The notes beneath the pieces were generated by a model, which saw only the letters and a program-made list of their open reading frames with translations, was not told the origin of the DNA and did no database searches. A program made the position numbers and the translations under genes. 64,000 nucleotides of DNA from Phocaeicola barnesiae DSM 18169 = JCM 13652 (lineage in GTDB: Bacteria; Bacteroidota; Bacteroidia; Bacteroidales; Bacteroidaceae): the NCBI RefSeq assembly GCF_000374585.1, contig NZ_KB894647.1, positions 124,001 through 188,000 of the forward strand, read 5' to 3'. Positions 29,902 through 38,884 of the stretch are shown here, in pieces. The stretch's first letter is position 1, and each line of letters begins with the position of its first letter.

Positions 29902-30423
29902 ATGCCCGACAAACTGACGAAAGAACAACGGCACTTGTGCATGTCGCACATCCGTGGAAAGAATACACGACCGGAACTGATAGTCCGGAAATATCTCTTC
30001 GCCCACGGATTCCGTTTTCGCGTCAATGTCAAGAAATTGCCGGGAACTCCCGACATTGTGCTACGGAAATATCACACGGTCATTTTCGTGAACGGATGCT
30101 TCTGGCACGGCCACGAAGGATGCCCCTATTTTGTACTGCCTAAGTCGAATGTCGAATTCTGGAACAACAAGATAACCCGTAACCGGGAAAGGGATTTGAA
30201 AAACCGTATCAAACTCCGGGACATGGGATGGCACGTCATCCAATTGTGGGAATGCCAACTGAAACCCAAAGTCCGGGAACAAAACCTGGAAGGACTGGTC
30301 TATACACTAAACAAAATGATGCTGTTGAACTATCAGGTGAAGTTATACGATACTGCCCCGGAAACCAGCAAAAATTTACCGGTTGCGGCAGAAGAAACAA
30401 CGGATTATTCTATCAAGACCTAG
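29902..30423 (+). CDS. vsr: Very short patch repair endonuclease (Vsr)
   Basis: A 173-residue Vsr-type nickase, which in other bacteria cuts next to T:G mismatches arising from deaminated 5-methylcytosine. Conserved elements: MSHIRGKNTRPEL, GFRFRVNVKKLPGTPDIVL (catalytic Asp), FVNGCFWHGHEGCPY (His/Cys zinc site), and NRERDLKNRIKLRDMGWHVI then WEC. The C-terminal ~35 residues extend past the usual end. No cytosine methyltransferase gene is in this window, so its mark is unknown. It sits between menB and menC, in the same direction. Confidence 0.93.
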   Translation: MPDKLTKEQRHLCMSHIRGKNTRPELIVRKYLFAHGFRFRVNVKKLPGTPDIVLRKYHTVIFVNGCFWHGHEGCPYFVLPKSNVEFWNNKITRNRERDLKNRIKLRDMGWHVIQLWECQLKPKVREQNLEGLVYTLNKMMLLNYQVKLYDTAPETSKNLPVAAEETTDYSIKT

Positions 30424-30764
30424 CAGAATCGAAAACTACCTGCTCTGCTTCCTTATTCGGTGTGAAACTTTCCTTATTTCACCGTGAAGCATCATCATTC
30501 ACCACAACTCACTATTTATCAACTTTTTGCATTCGCATGAAAGCGTGAAAGCAACATGCAAAACTTTCTGATAGCGAAACATCTTATCACCCCTTACAGT
30601 TCACCTAAACAAAACCATCGTGGTTCCTAAATTGTGAACGATACTTACCCTACACAATTCAGCATCGAATTTAAATTTCATTACAAACGAAAAAAACTTG
30701 CGACATATCGGCTATTCTCAGAAAAATGCAGTAGGTTTGCATATCTTTTAATGAATCATTACAT
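30424..30764 (+). other. Intergenic region before menC
   Basis: 341 bp with no gene. TATCTTTT at 30742-30749 is a near-consensus -7 box 15 bp before menC, suggesting that menC-menE have their own promoter. An imperfect GGTGTGAAA...TTTCACC inverted repeat occurs near 30459-30483. Confidence 0.4.
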
Positions 30765-31823
30765 ATGTATCAAATCGAAATCCTCCCGCGTACCCTGCAC
30801 TTCAAACAACCGGCAGGAACTTCGCGCGGCATCTATACCACCCGTCAGGTATGGTACCTGAAAGTGACCGACCCACAGAGCGGACGGACAGGAATCGGCG
30901 AATGTGCTCCTCTACCCGCATTGAGTTGCGATGACTTGCCTGATTATGAAGCCATCCTGGCAAGCCATTGTCAGGAAGTGGCACAGACCGGCCAGATTAA
31001 TCTAGACAAACTCCGCCCTTATCCGTCCATGCTTTTCGGATTGGAAACAGCTCTCCGACACCTGAAATCCGGAAGCGTCAGATTGTGGGATACTCCTTTT
31101 TCACAAGGGAAAGTTGGGATTCCCATCAACGGATTGATCTGGATGGGAAATTTCGAGGAAATGTATCACCGCATCGAAGAAAAGATGAAGGCCGGCTTCC
31201 GCTGCATCAAAGTCAAGATAGGGGCCATCGATTTCCAGAAGGAACTGGAATTGCTCGGTCACATCCGCAACCATTTCTCACCCGAACAAATTGAACTCCG
31301 CGTCGATGCCAACGGAGCTTTTGCACCCGAAGAAGCTCTGACCCGACTGGAAGCTCTGCATCAATTCCACCTGCATTCCATCGAACAACCCATCCGTGCC
31401 GGACAATGGCAGGAGATGAAACGCCTGTGTAGTGAAACTCCTTTCCCGATAGCCCTTGATGAAGAACTTATCGGAGTAAACGATACCAAACAGAAAATCG
31501 AACTGTTGGAAACCATCCGGCCGCAATACATCATTCTCAAGCCTTCGTTGCACGGAGGACTTGCCGGTTCAGCCGAATGGATCCGGCTGGCCGAAGAACG
31601 GAATATCGGCTATTGGATTACTTCGGCCCTGGAATCGAACATCGGTCTGAATGCCATAGCCCAATGGTGTGCGACCTTGAATCCGGTACTTCCACAAGGA
31701 TTGGGTACCGGACTGTTGTTCACAGACAACATCGATTATCCGTTCGCCATTGAAGGAGACTGCCTCCGGTTCCATCCGGAACAGCCCGAACCGGATTTCG
31801 AAACCTTTTTAGCAAACGAATGA
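30765..31823 (+). CDS. menC: o-Succinylbenzoate synthase
   Basis: A 352-residue enolase-superfamily enzyme that dehydrates SHCHC to o-succinylbenzoate. Catalytic features: KVKIG (second Lys acts as base), RVDANGAF (metal Asp), SIEQPI (metal Glu), LDEEL (metal Asp/Glu) and LKPSLHGG (Lys). It follows the vsr gene by 341 bp and precedes menE by 10 bp. Confidence 0.94.
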   Translation: MYQIEILPRTLHFKQPAGTSRGIYTTRQVWYLKVTDPQSGRTGIGECAPLPALSCDDLPDYEAILASHCQEVAQTGQINLDKLRPYPSMLFGLETALRHLKSGSVRLWDTPFSQGKVGIPINGLIWMGNFEEMYHRIEEKMKAGFRCIKVKIGAIDFQKELELLGHIRNHFSPEQIELRVDANGAFAPEEALTRLEALHQFHLHSIEQPIRAGQWQEMKRLCSETPFPIALDEELIGVNDTKQKIELLETIRPQYIILKPSLHGGLAGSAEWIRLAEERNIGYWITSALESNIGLNAIAQWCATLNPVLPQGLGTGLLFTDNIDYPFAIEGDCLRFHPEQPEPDFETFLANE

Positions 31824-31833
31824 ACAATCATCT

Positions 31834-32967
31834 ATGGAACAGATAACCATCTTGGGAAAAACCTATACTGCGGAAGAAGCCTCTGCTCCCTTTGATGAGA
31901 AAAGTAATCAAGCCTGTGGCCTCAGCCGGTTACAACTCGAGTTCCGGGAGAAATATGGGTCAGAAAGCTTTGAAGCTTCTTTAGCCGACTTCCTGGCCGA
32001 ATGGTTTAATCCACTGCCTGTTCTGAAAGTACAGACCTCCGGCTCTACCGGTACTCCCAAAGAACTGTGGGTAGAAAAAGAACGGATGCGAAACAGTGCC
32101 CGACTGACCGTAGCTTTTCTGGGACTTCAAGCCGGTGATAGTGCCCTAATCTGTATGCCCCTGAAATACATCGGCGGAAAAATGGTGATAGTCCGTGCCC
32201 TCATAGCCGGACTGAACCTGATACCGGTCACCCCCAGCGGACACCCGATGGCAACTCTGGAGACGGCTCCTGTATTCGCAGCCATGACTCCGATGCAGGT
32301 ATTCAATTCCATACAAATAGCCACAGAAAAAGAACGGCTGGAACAGATTCAGCATCTGATTATCGGTGGAGGAGCCATCGATAACGAATTGGCACAGGTG
32401 TTGAAAAAGTTCCCCAAAGCAGTTTGGAGCACCTACGGAATGACGGAAACCCTGTCACATATTGCCTTGCGCCGACTCAGCGGTCCGGAAGCTTCTGAAT
32501 GGTATACCCCGTTCAGTCAGGTAAGTCTGAGTCTTTCCGCCGAAGGTACTTTGATTATACAAGCCCCTACCGTCAACCCGGAAACGCTGGTTACAAACGA
32601 TCTGGTAACATTCAATTCCGAAGGGCAATTCCGTATCATCGGACGCAAAGACAACGTCATCAATACCGGAGGAGTCAAAGTCCAGATAGAACAGGTAGAA
32701 ACTCTGTTGAAACCACGATTGACGTTCGATATCCAGATAACCGGTGTACCCGACCCCAAATTCGGTGAACGTATCGTCCTGTTGGCTGAAACCGGAGAAA
32801 ATCTGAATGACAGGCAACGCAACCTACTGGAAGAAGCCTTCAACAGTCTTCCTCCTTATTGGCGCCCTAAAGAAACCATTCCTGTACCGTCGCTGCCGAA
32901 GACCGGATCTGGAAAGCCCGACCGGGCTACCGCCCGACGGATAGCACGAACCTACGTCAAGCGCTGA
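31834..32967 (+). CDS. menE: o-Succinylbenzoate-CoA ligase
   Basis: A 377-residue acyl-adenylate ligase, short for this superfamily, that activates o-succinylbenzoate as its CoA thioester. Motifs: P-loop TSGSTGTPKELWV, STYGMTETLSHIALR, GRKDNVINTGGVKV hinge and the C-terminal PKTGSGKPDRATAR with the catalytic Lys. With menC it completes the set needed up to DHNA-CoA; menA is not in the window. A strong terminator follows. Confidence 0.95.
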   Translation: MEQITILGKTYTAEEASAPFDEKSNQACGLSRLQLEFREKYGSESFEASLADFLAEWFNPLPVLKVQTSGSTGTPKELWVEKERMRNSARLTVAFLGLQAGDSALICMPLKYIGGKMVIVRALIAGLNLIPVTPSGHPMATLETAPVFAAMTPMQVFNSIQIATEKERLEQIQHLIIGGGAIDNELAQVLKKFPKAVWSTYGMTETLSHIALRRLSGPEASEWYTPFSQVSLSLSAEGTLIIQAPTVNPETLVTNDLVTFNSEGQFRIIGRKDNVINTGGVKVQIEQVETLLKPRLTFDIQITGVPDPKFGERIVLLAETGENLNDRQRNLLEEAFNSLPPYWRPKETIPVPSLPKTGSGKPDRATARRIARTYVKR

Positions 32968-32993
32968 TTATTCCCGTTATCATTCTGTCACCT

Positions 32994-33047
32994 CCCCTTA
33001 CCTTTATGCAGACACGCACATCGTGCTAAAGGTAAGGGGATATTTTT
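32994..33047 (+). terminator. Terminator after menE
   Basis: CCCCTTACCTTTA (32994-33006) pairs with TAAAGGTAAGGGG (33027-33039), 13 bp, followed by ATATTTTTG. Confidence 0.9.
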
Positions 33048-33130
33048 GTTGTATGGATGCAAACAACTAAAAGTTATTTTTTGTTTATATCATATAACTG
33101 AACTAAACATAACGACACTAATCATCCTTT

Positions 33131-35269
33131 ATGACAGAATTTACTTTTCTTCCACCGCTCTTGCTGACTATCGGTGGACTGATTATCGGTGCATTACTGA
33201 AATCATTGCTCAGGCACACCCGGATTCCGTATACAGTAGGACTTTTTGCGGTAGGCCTGTTATTAGGGTTAATAAACCGCTACGGATTCTTCGATTTTCT
33301 CCCGTCGCTATCGGACGCTGTCCGGTCAGTAGCCGACATCAATCCGGACCTGATTCTTTACCTGTTTCTCCCCATTCTGATATTCGATGCCGCCTATGAA
33401 CTCAATCTGCACATTTTCAGGAAAACACTGGCCAATGCCACCCTACTGGCTGTTCCAGGTCTGGTAATCTGCATGTTTCTGACTGCCGCTCTGCTGATGG
33501 GTATCGGAACGGTATTTCCAGCATATAGCAGTTGGACCTGGACCTGTGCCCTGATGTTCGGAGCGCTTATCAGTGCTACAGACCCAGTCGCAGTTGTCGC
33601 TTTACTGCATGAACTGAAAACCAGCAAACGTTTTTCTACCTTGGTAGATGCGGAATCGCTGCTGAATGACGGAACAGGCATCGTCTGTTTCATGCTTTTC
33701 TTTGGAGCCCTGACCTCGCCGGAATATCACAACACCTCCCCCCTATTGGAATTTATCAAAGTCATCAGCCTGAGTTCCGTCATCGGATTCATCATGGCCA
33801 GACTGGTTATCTGGTTCATCACCCGGGTCAATTCACAGGAGATGATTCAGAACAGCGTCATCATCCTATCGGCTTACGCCACCTTCATTCATGCACAGTA
33901 TTACCTGGGAGTATCGGGCGTCATTGCACTGGTAGTTTTCGGGCTGACCATTACCTATACCGGAAAACCTCGTTTCAAGCCACAGGTCAACGAGTTCATG
34001 GAACAATTCTGGGAGCTCCTTACCTACATCGCCAATACCCTCATATTCATCATTGTAGGAATAGTCATTGCTGAGAAAGTAAATGTAACCTGGAAAACCA
34101 TCGGTATTCTGATGCTACTTTATCTGGGACTTAACCTTATCCGCTTCGTGATGATTATGCTGCTTTATCCGGTGCTGAAACGTATCGGTTACGGACTGAC
34201 ACGAAGAGAATCGGTCATTCTTACCTGGGGGGGACTCCGTGGAGCTTTGGGTATGGTACTGGCACTTATCGTATCGTATACACCGGAAATTCCTGAAGAT
34301 ATCCGTCACCAGACACTTTTCTTCACAGCCGGTATCGTGACACTGACTCTCACCATCAACGCTACTACCATGCGTTGGCTATTGACCAGACTGGGTCTTG
34401 TCCACACCTCTTCCGCCCGGCAACAGCTGGAGTACCGCATTCATCATTCACTATATAAAGAGTTGGAGGCCTACTATCATTCACTGCAGAACCTAAACGC
34501 CCTGCAAGGAAGCAACTGGAAGAAAGTACACACCTACCTGATTGATGACGAAGCGGAGCCGGAAAGTCATCCGAAAGAACCGGCTATGGTAACCGAACTG
34601 CGCCTACGGGTACTGGACCGCGAAAAAAGTACCTGCAACGCCCTCTATAACGATGGAATCATCTCCGAAAGTGCTTTCCGCAGGCTGATGAATTCATTGG
34701 ATGAACTCTATGACCACGACGGTTCCTACCCATTGGATGAACGGAATTCCATCTTTCATTTCTGCGAGCAGGTGAATGTGCTTCACCACATGCGCGGATT
34801 CACGATTATCCAGCATTGGATAAGTTATTATTTTAAAGAACGTATTACGGTAATTTACGATTTGGGACGAGGATTTATTCTGTTACAACGGACCAACCTG
34901 GATTTATTGGACGAAATTTCCCAATCCGGCCTGGTTTCAGAAAAACAGACTGCTGTATTCTATATCCTGCGGAAAGAAATACATCACAATATCCAGCGGA
35001 TGGAAGAATTTCTGGAACAGCTCGCAACAGATTTTCCACGGGCATACCGACACGCTTTGACCTTAAAAGCCATCCGAATGGTGTTGAGCCATGAAAAAAT
35101 AACCGTACAGAATATGGCCGACAACGGCATTCTGACAGAGAAAGAGGCAGAAAGCCTGATACAAAATATCACGGACCGTGCGGATGAAGTCAACTCGTTC
35201 AGCCACACTATTCCTGCCTCTATCCTGCGCTGGATGTTCTTTTTCCACAAGCGGAAAGAGTGGTTATAA
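33131..35269 (+). CDS. Na+/H+ antiporter, CPA1 (NhaP) type
   Basis: A 712-residue inner-membrane protein. Residues 1 to about 415 form around 12 membrane helices with CPA1 landmarks: LPILIFDAAYEL, ATDPVAVVALL, DAESLLNDGTGIVCF (ion-binding Asp), and TWGGLRGALGMVLAL. A cytoplasmic tail of about 295 residues follows, predicted helical, probably regulatory. It exchanges monovalent cations for protons. Its stop overlaps the convergent GNAT gene by 6 bp. Confidence 0.93.
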   Translation: MTEFTFLPPLLLTIGGLIIGALLKSLLRHTRIPYTVGLFAVGLLLGLINRYGFFDFLPSLSDAVRSVADINPDLILYLFLPILIFDAAYELNLHIFRKTLANATLLAVPGLVICMFLTAALLMGIGTVFPAYSSWTWTCALMFGALISATDPVAVVALLHELKTSKRFSTLVDAESLLNDGTGIVCFMLFFGALTSPEYHNTSPLLEFIKVISLSSVIGFIMARLVIWFITRVNSQEMIQNSVIILSAYATFIHAQYYLGVSGVIALVVFGLTITYTGKPRFKPQVNEFMEQFWELLTYIANTLIFIIVGIVIAEKVNVTWKTIGILMLLYLGLNLIRFVMIMLLYPVLKRIGYGLTRRESVILTWGGLRGALGMVLALIVSYTPEIPEDIRHQTLFFTAGIVTLTLTINATTMRWLLTRLGLVHTSSARQQLEYRIHHSLYKELEAYYHSLQNLNALQGSNWKKVHTYLIDDEAEPESHPKEPAMVTELRLRVLDREKSTCNALYNDGIISESAFRRLMNSLDELYDHDGSYPLDERNSIFHFCEQVNVLHHMRGFTIIQHWISYYFKERITVIYDLGRGFILLQRTNLDLLDEISQSGLVSEKQTAVFYILRKEIHHNIQRMEEFLEQLATDFPRAYRHALTLKAIRMVLSHEKITVQNMADNGILTEKEAESLIQNITDRADEVNSFSHTIPASILRWMFFFHKRKEWL

Positions 35270-35572
35270 GGCACAAGTACCGTCTCCTCCATAGTCTGAA
35301 CTGATATCTCCCTCATACTCCGGATGCCGTTTCAGCCAAGTCACGGCATACGAACAGGTAGCTATCGGTTTCAGCCCATGACAGGCGGCATAATCATAGG
35401 CTGTCTTTACCAGGGCAGAAGCAATGCCCCGACCTCCGATTTCTTCGGGTACAATGGTATGACGGATGTCCAGTCCACCGTCGTGGATGTCATAAGCCAC
35501 ATAGGCTGTATACCCGTCTACCTCTACCCGAAACTTTTTCTTTGCTTCATCATGCTGTATGTCCATAATCAT
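35264..35572 (-). CDS. Small GNAT-like acetyltransferase
   Basis: A 102-residue protein of the short GNAT_2/YidJ type: VDGYTAYVAYDIHDGGLDIRHTIVPEEIGGRGIASALVK, with the acetyl-CoA loop GGRGIAS, and the ending CSYAVTWLKRHPEY. The substrate is unknown. The start may be ATG 35572 or ATG 35566. It overlaps the antiporter 3' end by 6 bp on the opposite strand. Confidence 0.85.
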   Translation of the reverse strand: MIMDIQHDEAKKKFRVEVDGYTAYVAYDIHDGGLDIRHTIVPEEIGGRGIASALVKTAYDYAACHGLKPIATCSYAVTWLKRHPEYEGDISSDYGGDGTCAL

Positions 35573-35837
35573 TCATTTTATTAGATAGGTTATCCGGAAG
35601 CAAGATAAGAATTTTTTCAATGATTACTTTCATTTCTTCAAGTAAAATGTATGAGATATGCACAAATTAAAAAAGAGATATCGCCCAATCCCTTTAAGGA
35701 CACAAATATCTATCAGCTGAAGAATTACCGATGCATCTTATCTATTAAATTTACTCATAGACAATCAAAATTCAATATTAATTGTAGTATTTTCTCTGAA
35801 TATTTCTTAAATTCGCAAAAACAGATTACTACATTTC

Positions 35838-36473
35838 ATGCTGATATTCTACAAGCCCATACGATTGACCATGGGACTGTTATTCTCAGGAATATCATTC
35901 TCTTCCTGTACTACAGTCTCTTCTTCCGAACAACAGGCAACGGAAGTCCTACAGACTATCCGCTTTCAGGAAGGCGATATCGTATTCCGTGAAGGAAGAG
36001 GATGGGAAAGTCGGATTATCCAGATGATGAACCCGCATGGTAAATATACCCATGCAGGTATTGTAACAGACAGCGGAAGTACATGGATGGTCATTCATGC
36101 TGTACCAAACGAACCTGATTATGAAGGAGATGTCGACCGGGTAAAAATGGAACCTGTCACAGCATTCTTTGACCAATCAAGAGCGATACACGGTGAGGTA
36201 AAACGGATAGACGATACCGACAAAGCCCAAAAGGCTGCAAGTGTCGCATTCCGGCTCTATCGGCAACACACTCCGTTCGACCATGCCTACGATGATACCG
36301 ACTCTACCCGTATGTATTGCACAGAACTGGTAGACTTCGCTTTCAGAAAAGCAGGAATCAACCTCACTGACAAGCAGGACAGAAGAAATGGATTTACCGG
36401 ATTCACAGGAAATTACCTGTTTCCTTCAGACTTATGTGAAAGTCCGTATCTGACAAGTATCTTCAAGTTTTAA
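35838..36473 (+). CDS. YiiX/YaeF-like papain-fold lipoprotein
   Basis: A 211-residue exported lipoprotein (signal peptide with lipobox FSSC, Cys24). The body matches permuted papain-like NlpC/P60 relatives of YiiX: RFQEGDIVFREG, the catalytic His in GKYTHAGIV, and the Cys in MYCTELVDFAFRKAG. A likely amide hydrolase acting in the cell envelope; its substrate is unknown. It is followed 33 bp later by the DUF4878 gene, probably in one operon. The 265 bp upstream contain no gene. Confidence 0.88.
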   Translation: MLIFYKPIRLTMGLLFSGISFSSCTTVSSSEQQATEVLQTIRFQEGDIVFREGRGWESRIIQMMNPHGKYTHAGIVTDSGSTWMVIHAVPNEPDYEGDVDRVKMEPVTAFFDQSRAIHGEVKRIDDTDKAQKAASVAFRLYRQHTPFDHAYDDTDSTRMYCTELVDFAFRKAGINLTDKQDRRNGFTGFTGNYLFPSDLCESPYLTSIFKF

Positions 36474-36506
36474 TTCCTTTAATAATAACCCTAAAAACAA
36501 AAGACT

Positions 36507-36914
36507 ATGAAAAAACTCGCAGGATTTATTACCATGTTGTTAGGAGCCCTGTTTATGGCAGCCTGTTCATCATCCAGTCCTTCGGATGTAGCCAAGAAAG
36601 CCTATGGCTATATTCAAGACGAAAATTATGAAGATTTTGTTGATTTGCTGTATATTGCTCCAGGAGAAGATGCTGAAAAAGCAAAGCAGGATAAAGAAAG
36701 CCTGGTACTGTTGATGGCAGGTTTAAGCAAACAAAACTCTGAGAAAAAAGACAAGGTGAAAAGTTACGAAGTCATCTCGGAAGAGATTGATGAAAATGGT
36801 GAAAAAGCCGTCGTTACAATGAAAGTGGTATACGAAGACGGAAAAGAAAAAGAAGAGACAACTAATCTGCAAAAAGACGAAGACGGAAATTGGAAGATAA
36901 AGCTAAGCAAATGA
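36507..36914 (+). CDS. DUF4878-type lipoprotein
   Basis: A 135-residue lipoprotein (lipobox MAAC, Cys20, then a Ser-rich linker) with one NTF2-like DUF4878 domain: PSDVAKKAYGYIQDENYEDFVDLL at the N-terminal side and NLQKDEDGNWKIKLSK at the end. No known catalytic function. It is in tandem with the papain-fold gene and is closed by the terminator at 36959-36996. Confidence 0.85.
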   Translation: MKKLAGFITMLLGALFMAACSSSSPSDVAKKAYGYIQDENYEDFVDLLYIAPGEDAEKAKQDKESLVLLMAGLSKQNSEKKDKVKSYEVISEEIDENGEKAVVTMKVVYEDGKEKEETTNLQKDEDGNWKIKLSK

Positions 36915-36958
36915 TTATCAATCCAGAAGCAGTACATCTTCACACATAGAATAAGGAA

Positions 36959-36996
36959 AGAGCCATATCGGGCATTATGACGATATGGCTCTTTTA
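36959..36996. terminator. Terminator between the DUF4878 gene and the fimbrillin gene
   Basis: AGAGCCATATCG (36959-36970) pairs with CGATATGGCTCT (36981-36992), with A-run and T-run flanks that suit both convergent genes. Confidence 0.85.
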
Positions 36997-37020
36997 TCGT
37001 TGTAAAGGGATATGGCAGAA

Positions 37021-38016
37021 TCAGACGAAAGGAATGATAATTTCTGTTCCTTCTTCCCATCCGGCAGTTTCTACACCTACGGTCAAGCCTGTAAGTGTCT
37101 TATTCACATTAAAAATACAATATGCTCCCGGTGTAAATTTCTTCAGGGATTCACTGGCACTTAGAGGAAGTTCCGTCACCAGCTCCTCTCCGTCACTCAT
37201 AGTTAATTTGATGACCAAAGGTGTATGACTGAAATCATCAGTCGGCAAAACAGGTAAATAAGCCTTATGCATCTCACCGGACGGCAAAGGAAATCCGTTT
37301 CCTACAAACCCCAATAAAACCGAAGAAACAGGATCGCCTGTTACAGCAACCGATTCCTGAGTCTGTGGATTAAAGGAAGCTGTCGCATAAAAAACCGGAG
37401 TTCCATCCATTGTGGCCAACTGAATATTTCTGACACAATATTCCTGATCCGTAAGATTCGTCATCTTAAAGATAACCAGACTTGTAAGATGTCTGAACAT
37501 GACTCCGGTTAGCTGCGAAGAACATTCATCTCTTTCCACCGGAGCGGTGTACATGGCTCTATATGCTCCCAAATGCCGGGAATCATCCAAATCTGCCTGC
37601 TGAATGGTTCCATCTATAGGGACACACAAGTGGACATACCCCTCCTTATCAAAATCCAATGAAGGATATATCCCATAGTAATAATAAGGGTCAACCTTAT
37701 CGCCTTCGTATTCAAAGACAGCTGAACCGATAGAAGATTCCCCCTGCAATACAAACTCACACGGAACGACATTGTCGGCATCCGTTCCAATCATCATTTT
37801 TATCTTGTCGGACTTATCCCATCTGACAGGCAAACGGCTACCGACTTCTATCTGATTTTCATCAACTGAAGCCCTAGTCTCAGAGTCAGAAACCGCCATG
37901 GTCATTTTCCATTTTTCTGTATCAGGATTTGTATTCTCAATATATTCATCAGAAGAACTTTGGCATGAAACCAAAGCCAACATACCCATAATTCCCCAAA
38001 AGAAAACTTTTTTCAT
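37021..38016 (-). CDS. Fimbrillin-family lipoprotein
   Basis: About 331 residues from ATG 38016 (MKKVFFWGIMGMLALVSC, lipobox LVSC); an in-frame ATG at 38043 would put nine extra residues before a normal signal peptide. Fimbrillin-family features include WDKSDKIKMM, YYYYGIYPSLDFD and FRHLTSLVIFKMTN, as in cell-surface pilin-like proteins of Bacteroidales. Mature pilins are lipidated, then processed and polymerised by strand exchange. It is preceded by a 52-residue ORF (38049-38207) in the same direction. No anchor or minor-pilin gene is next to it. Confidence 0.83.
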   Translation of the reverse strand: MKKVFFWGIMGMLALVSCQSSSDEYIENTNPDTEKWKMTMAVSDSETRASVDENQIEVGSRLPVRWDKSDKIKMMIGTDADNVVPCEFVLQGESSIGSAVFEYEGDKVDPYYYYGIYPSLDFDKEGYVHLCVPIDGTIQQADLDDSRHLGAYRAMYTAPVERDECSSQLTGVMFRHLTSLVIFKMTNLTDQEYCVRNIQLATMDGTPVFYATASFNPQTQESVAVTGDPVSSVLLGFVGNGFPLPSGEMHKAYLPVLPTDDFSHTPLVIKLTMSDGEELVTELPLSASESLKKFTPGAYCIFNVNKTLTGLTVGVETAGWEEGTEIIIPFV

Positions 38017-38048
38017 CTTTTCACAAAATACTTTATCATCCAATTAAT

Positions 38049-38207
38049 TTACCATTCACCTCCAAAATTATCACCTACAGTATCAAAAGGATTCATTTCA
38101 TTATAAGTAGATGCACACAACATCCCCTCCATATCCATTTCTATGCATTCACATACTGGAGCTACATAAATTTCTTTTTTGTCAGTCAATTCAACGTTAT
38201 TTTTCAT
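38049..38207 (-). CDS. 52-residue ORF upstream of the fimbrillin gene
   Basis: Starts at ATG 38207 (MKNNVELTDKKEIYVAPVCE), continues with CIEMDMEGMLCAST and ends VGDNFGGEW. No signal peptide. Small acidic proteins of this form (V-x-P-x-C-E-x-I-E-M-x-x-E-G-M-L-C-A-S) are frequent beside Bacteroides surface-protein genes, and their role is unknown. It is 32 bp upstream of the fimbrillin start and probably shares its transcript. Confidence 0.7.
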   Translation of the reverse strand: MKNNVELTDKKEIYVAPVCECIEMDMEGMLCASTYNEMNPFDTVGDNFGGEW

Positions 38208-38300
38208 AAAATCAATTGTTTCAACATAGATTTTCTATCTTTCTCAGTACCGTCAACGACAAAACAACCCATTTTAGATATTTGTTTGCGGATACAAACA

Positions 38301-38355
38301 AAAAAATCACCGAGACTTGATTTTCATGATTTAAATCAAGCCACGATGATTTTTT
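38301..38355 (-). terminator. Terminator of the HTH operon
   Basis: An AAAAAATCACCGAGACTTGA block (38301-38320) opposes AAATCAAGCCACGATGATTTTTT (38333-38355) as an imperfect long stem just past the HTH gene stop on the minus strand, ending in a T-run. Confidence 0.6.
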
Positions 38356-38391
38356 ATGACACAGATGATTTTAAAAAAGATACAAACCGCT

Positions 38392-38601
38392 TCATTCATC
38401 CGGCCTGTACTCCAGGATATCGCCCGGCTGACAGTCGAGTTCCTTACAGATGGCTCCCAAGGTAGAAAAGCGTATCGCCTTGGCTTTTCCTGTTTTCAGG
38501 ATGGAAAGGTTAGCCGGTGTAAGGTCAATCCTCTCAGCAAGCTCTCCCAGCGAAATCTTCCGTTTCGCCATCATCACATCTAGATTTACGATAATCGGCA
38601 T
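38392..38601 (-). CDS. Small Cro/CI-type HTH regulator (YozG-like)
   Basis: A 69-residue DNA-binding protein made of a single helix-turn-helix: ISLGELAERIDLTPANLSIL then KTGKAKAIRFSTLGAICKELDCQPGDILEYRP. Genes of this type usually accompany DUF2975 membrane proteins, as here. It is the last gene of a five-gene minus-strand operon. A reasonable inference is that it represses the operon through the two TATCG-N5-CGATA sites flanking the promoter at 40921-40951. Confidence 0.9.
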   Translation of the reverse strand: MPIIVNLDVMMAKRKISLGELAERIDLTPANLSILKTGKAKAIRFSTLGAICKELDCQPGDILEYRPDE

Positions 38602-38618
38602 AATGATTCAGTTTAGTT

Positions 38619-38882
38619 TTAGTTTTCGTTTTCTTTCTTATTTTCTTCCCACACATTCCACCAGCAGGTATAACGCCTGATCAGCAGATGATGCAGATAC
38701 ATTCCACCATAAATCATCCCCATCATAACCAGTATCCGGTTAAAGCTTGTCTCTATCTGCGGCTCGACAAACAGCCAGTAGATGATGGTCAACAGCATCA
38801 AAGTAAGCATCGTGGTCAGGATAATACCGACTGCCGCCTTCCATTTAGCACATCGTTTCATAGCTTTCATTCTTACATCCAA
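38619..38882 (-). CDS. Small membrane protein with two helices
   Basis: An 87-residue protein with two predicted membrane helices (about 18-40 and 49-69) and a charged C-terminal tail WEENKKENEN. Family not recognised. It begins 2 bp after the DUF2975 stop and is 17 bp from the HTH gene, so it is part of that operon. ATGs at 38870 or 38861 are alternative starts. Confidence 0.75.
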   Translation of the reverse strand: MDVRMKAMKRCAKWKAAVGIILTTMLTLMLLTIIYWLFVEPQIETSFNRILVMMGMIYGGMYLHHLLIRRYTCWWNVWEENKKENEN

Positions 38883-38884
38883 AT

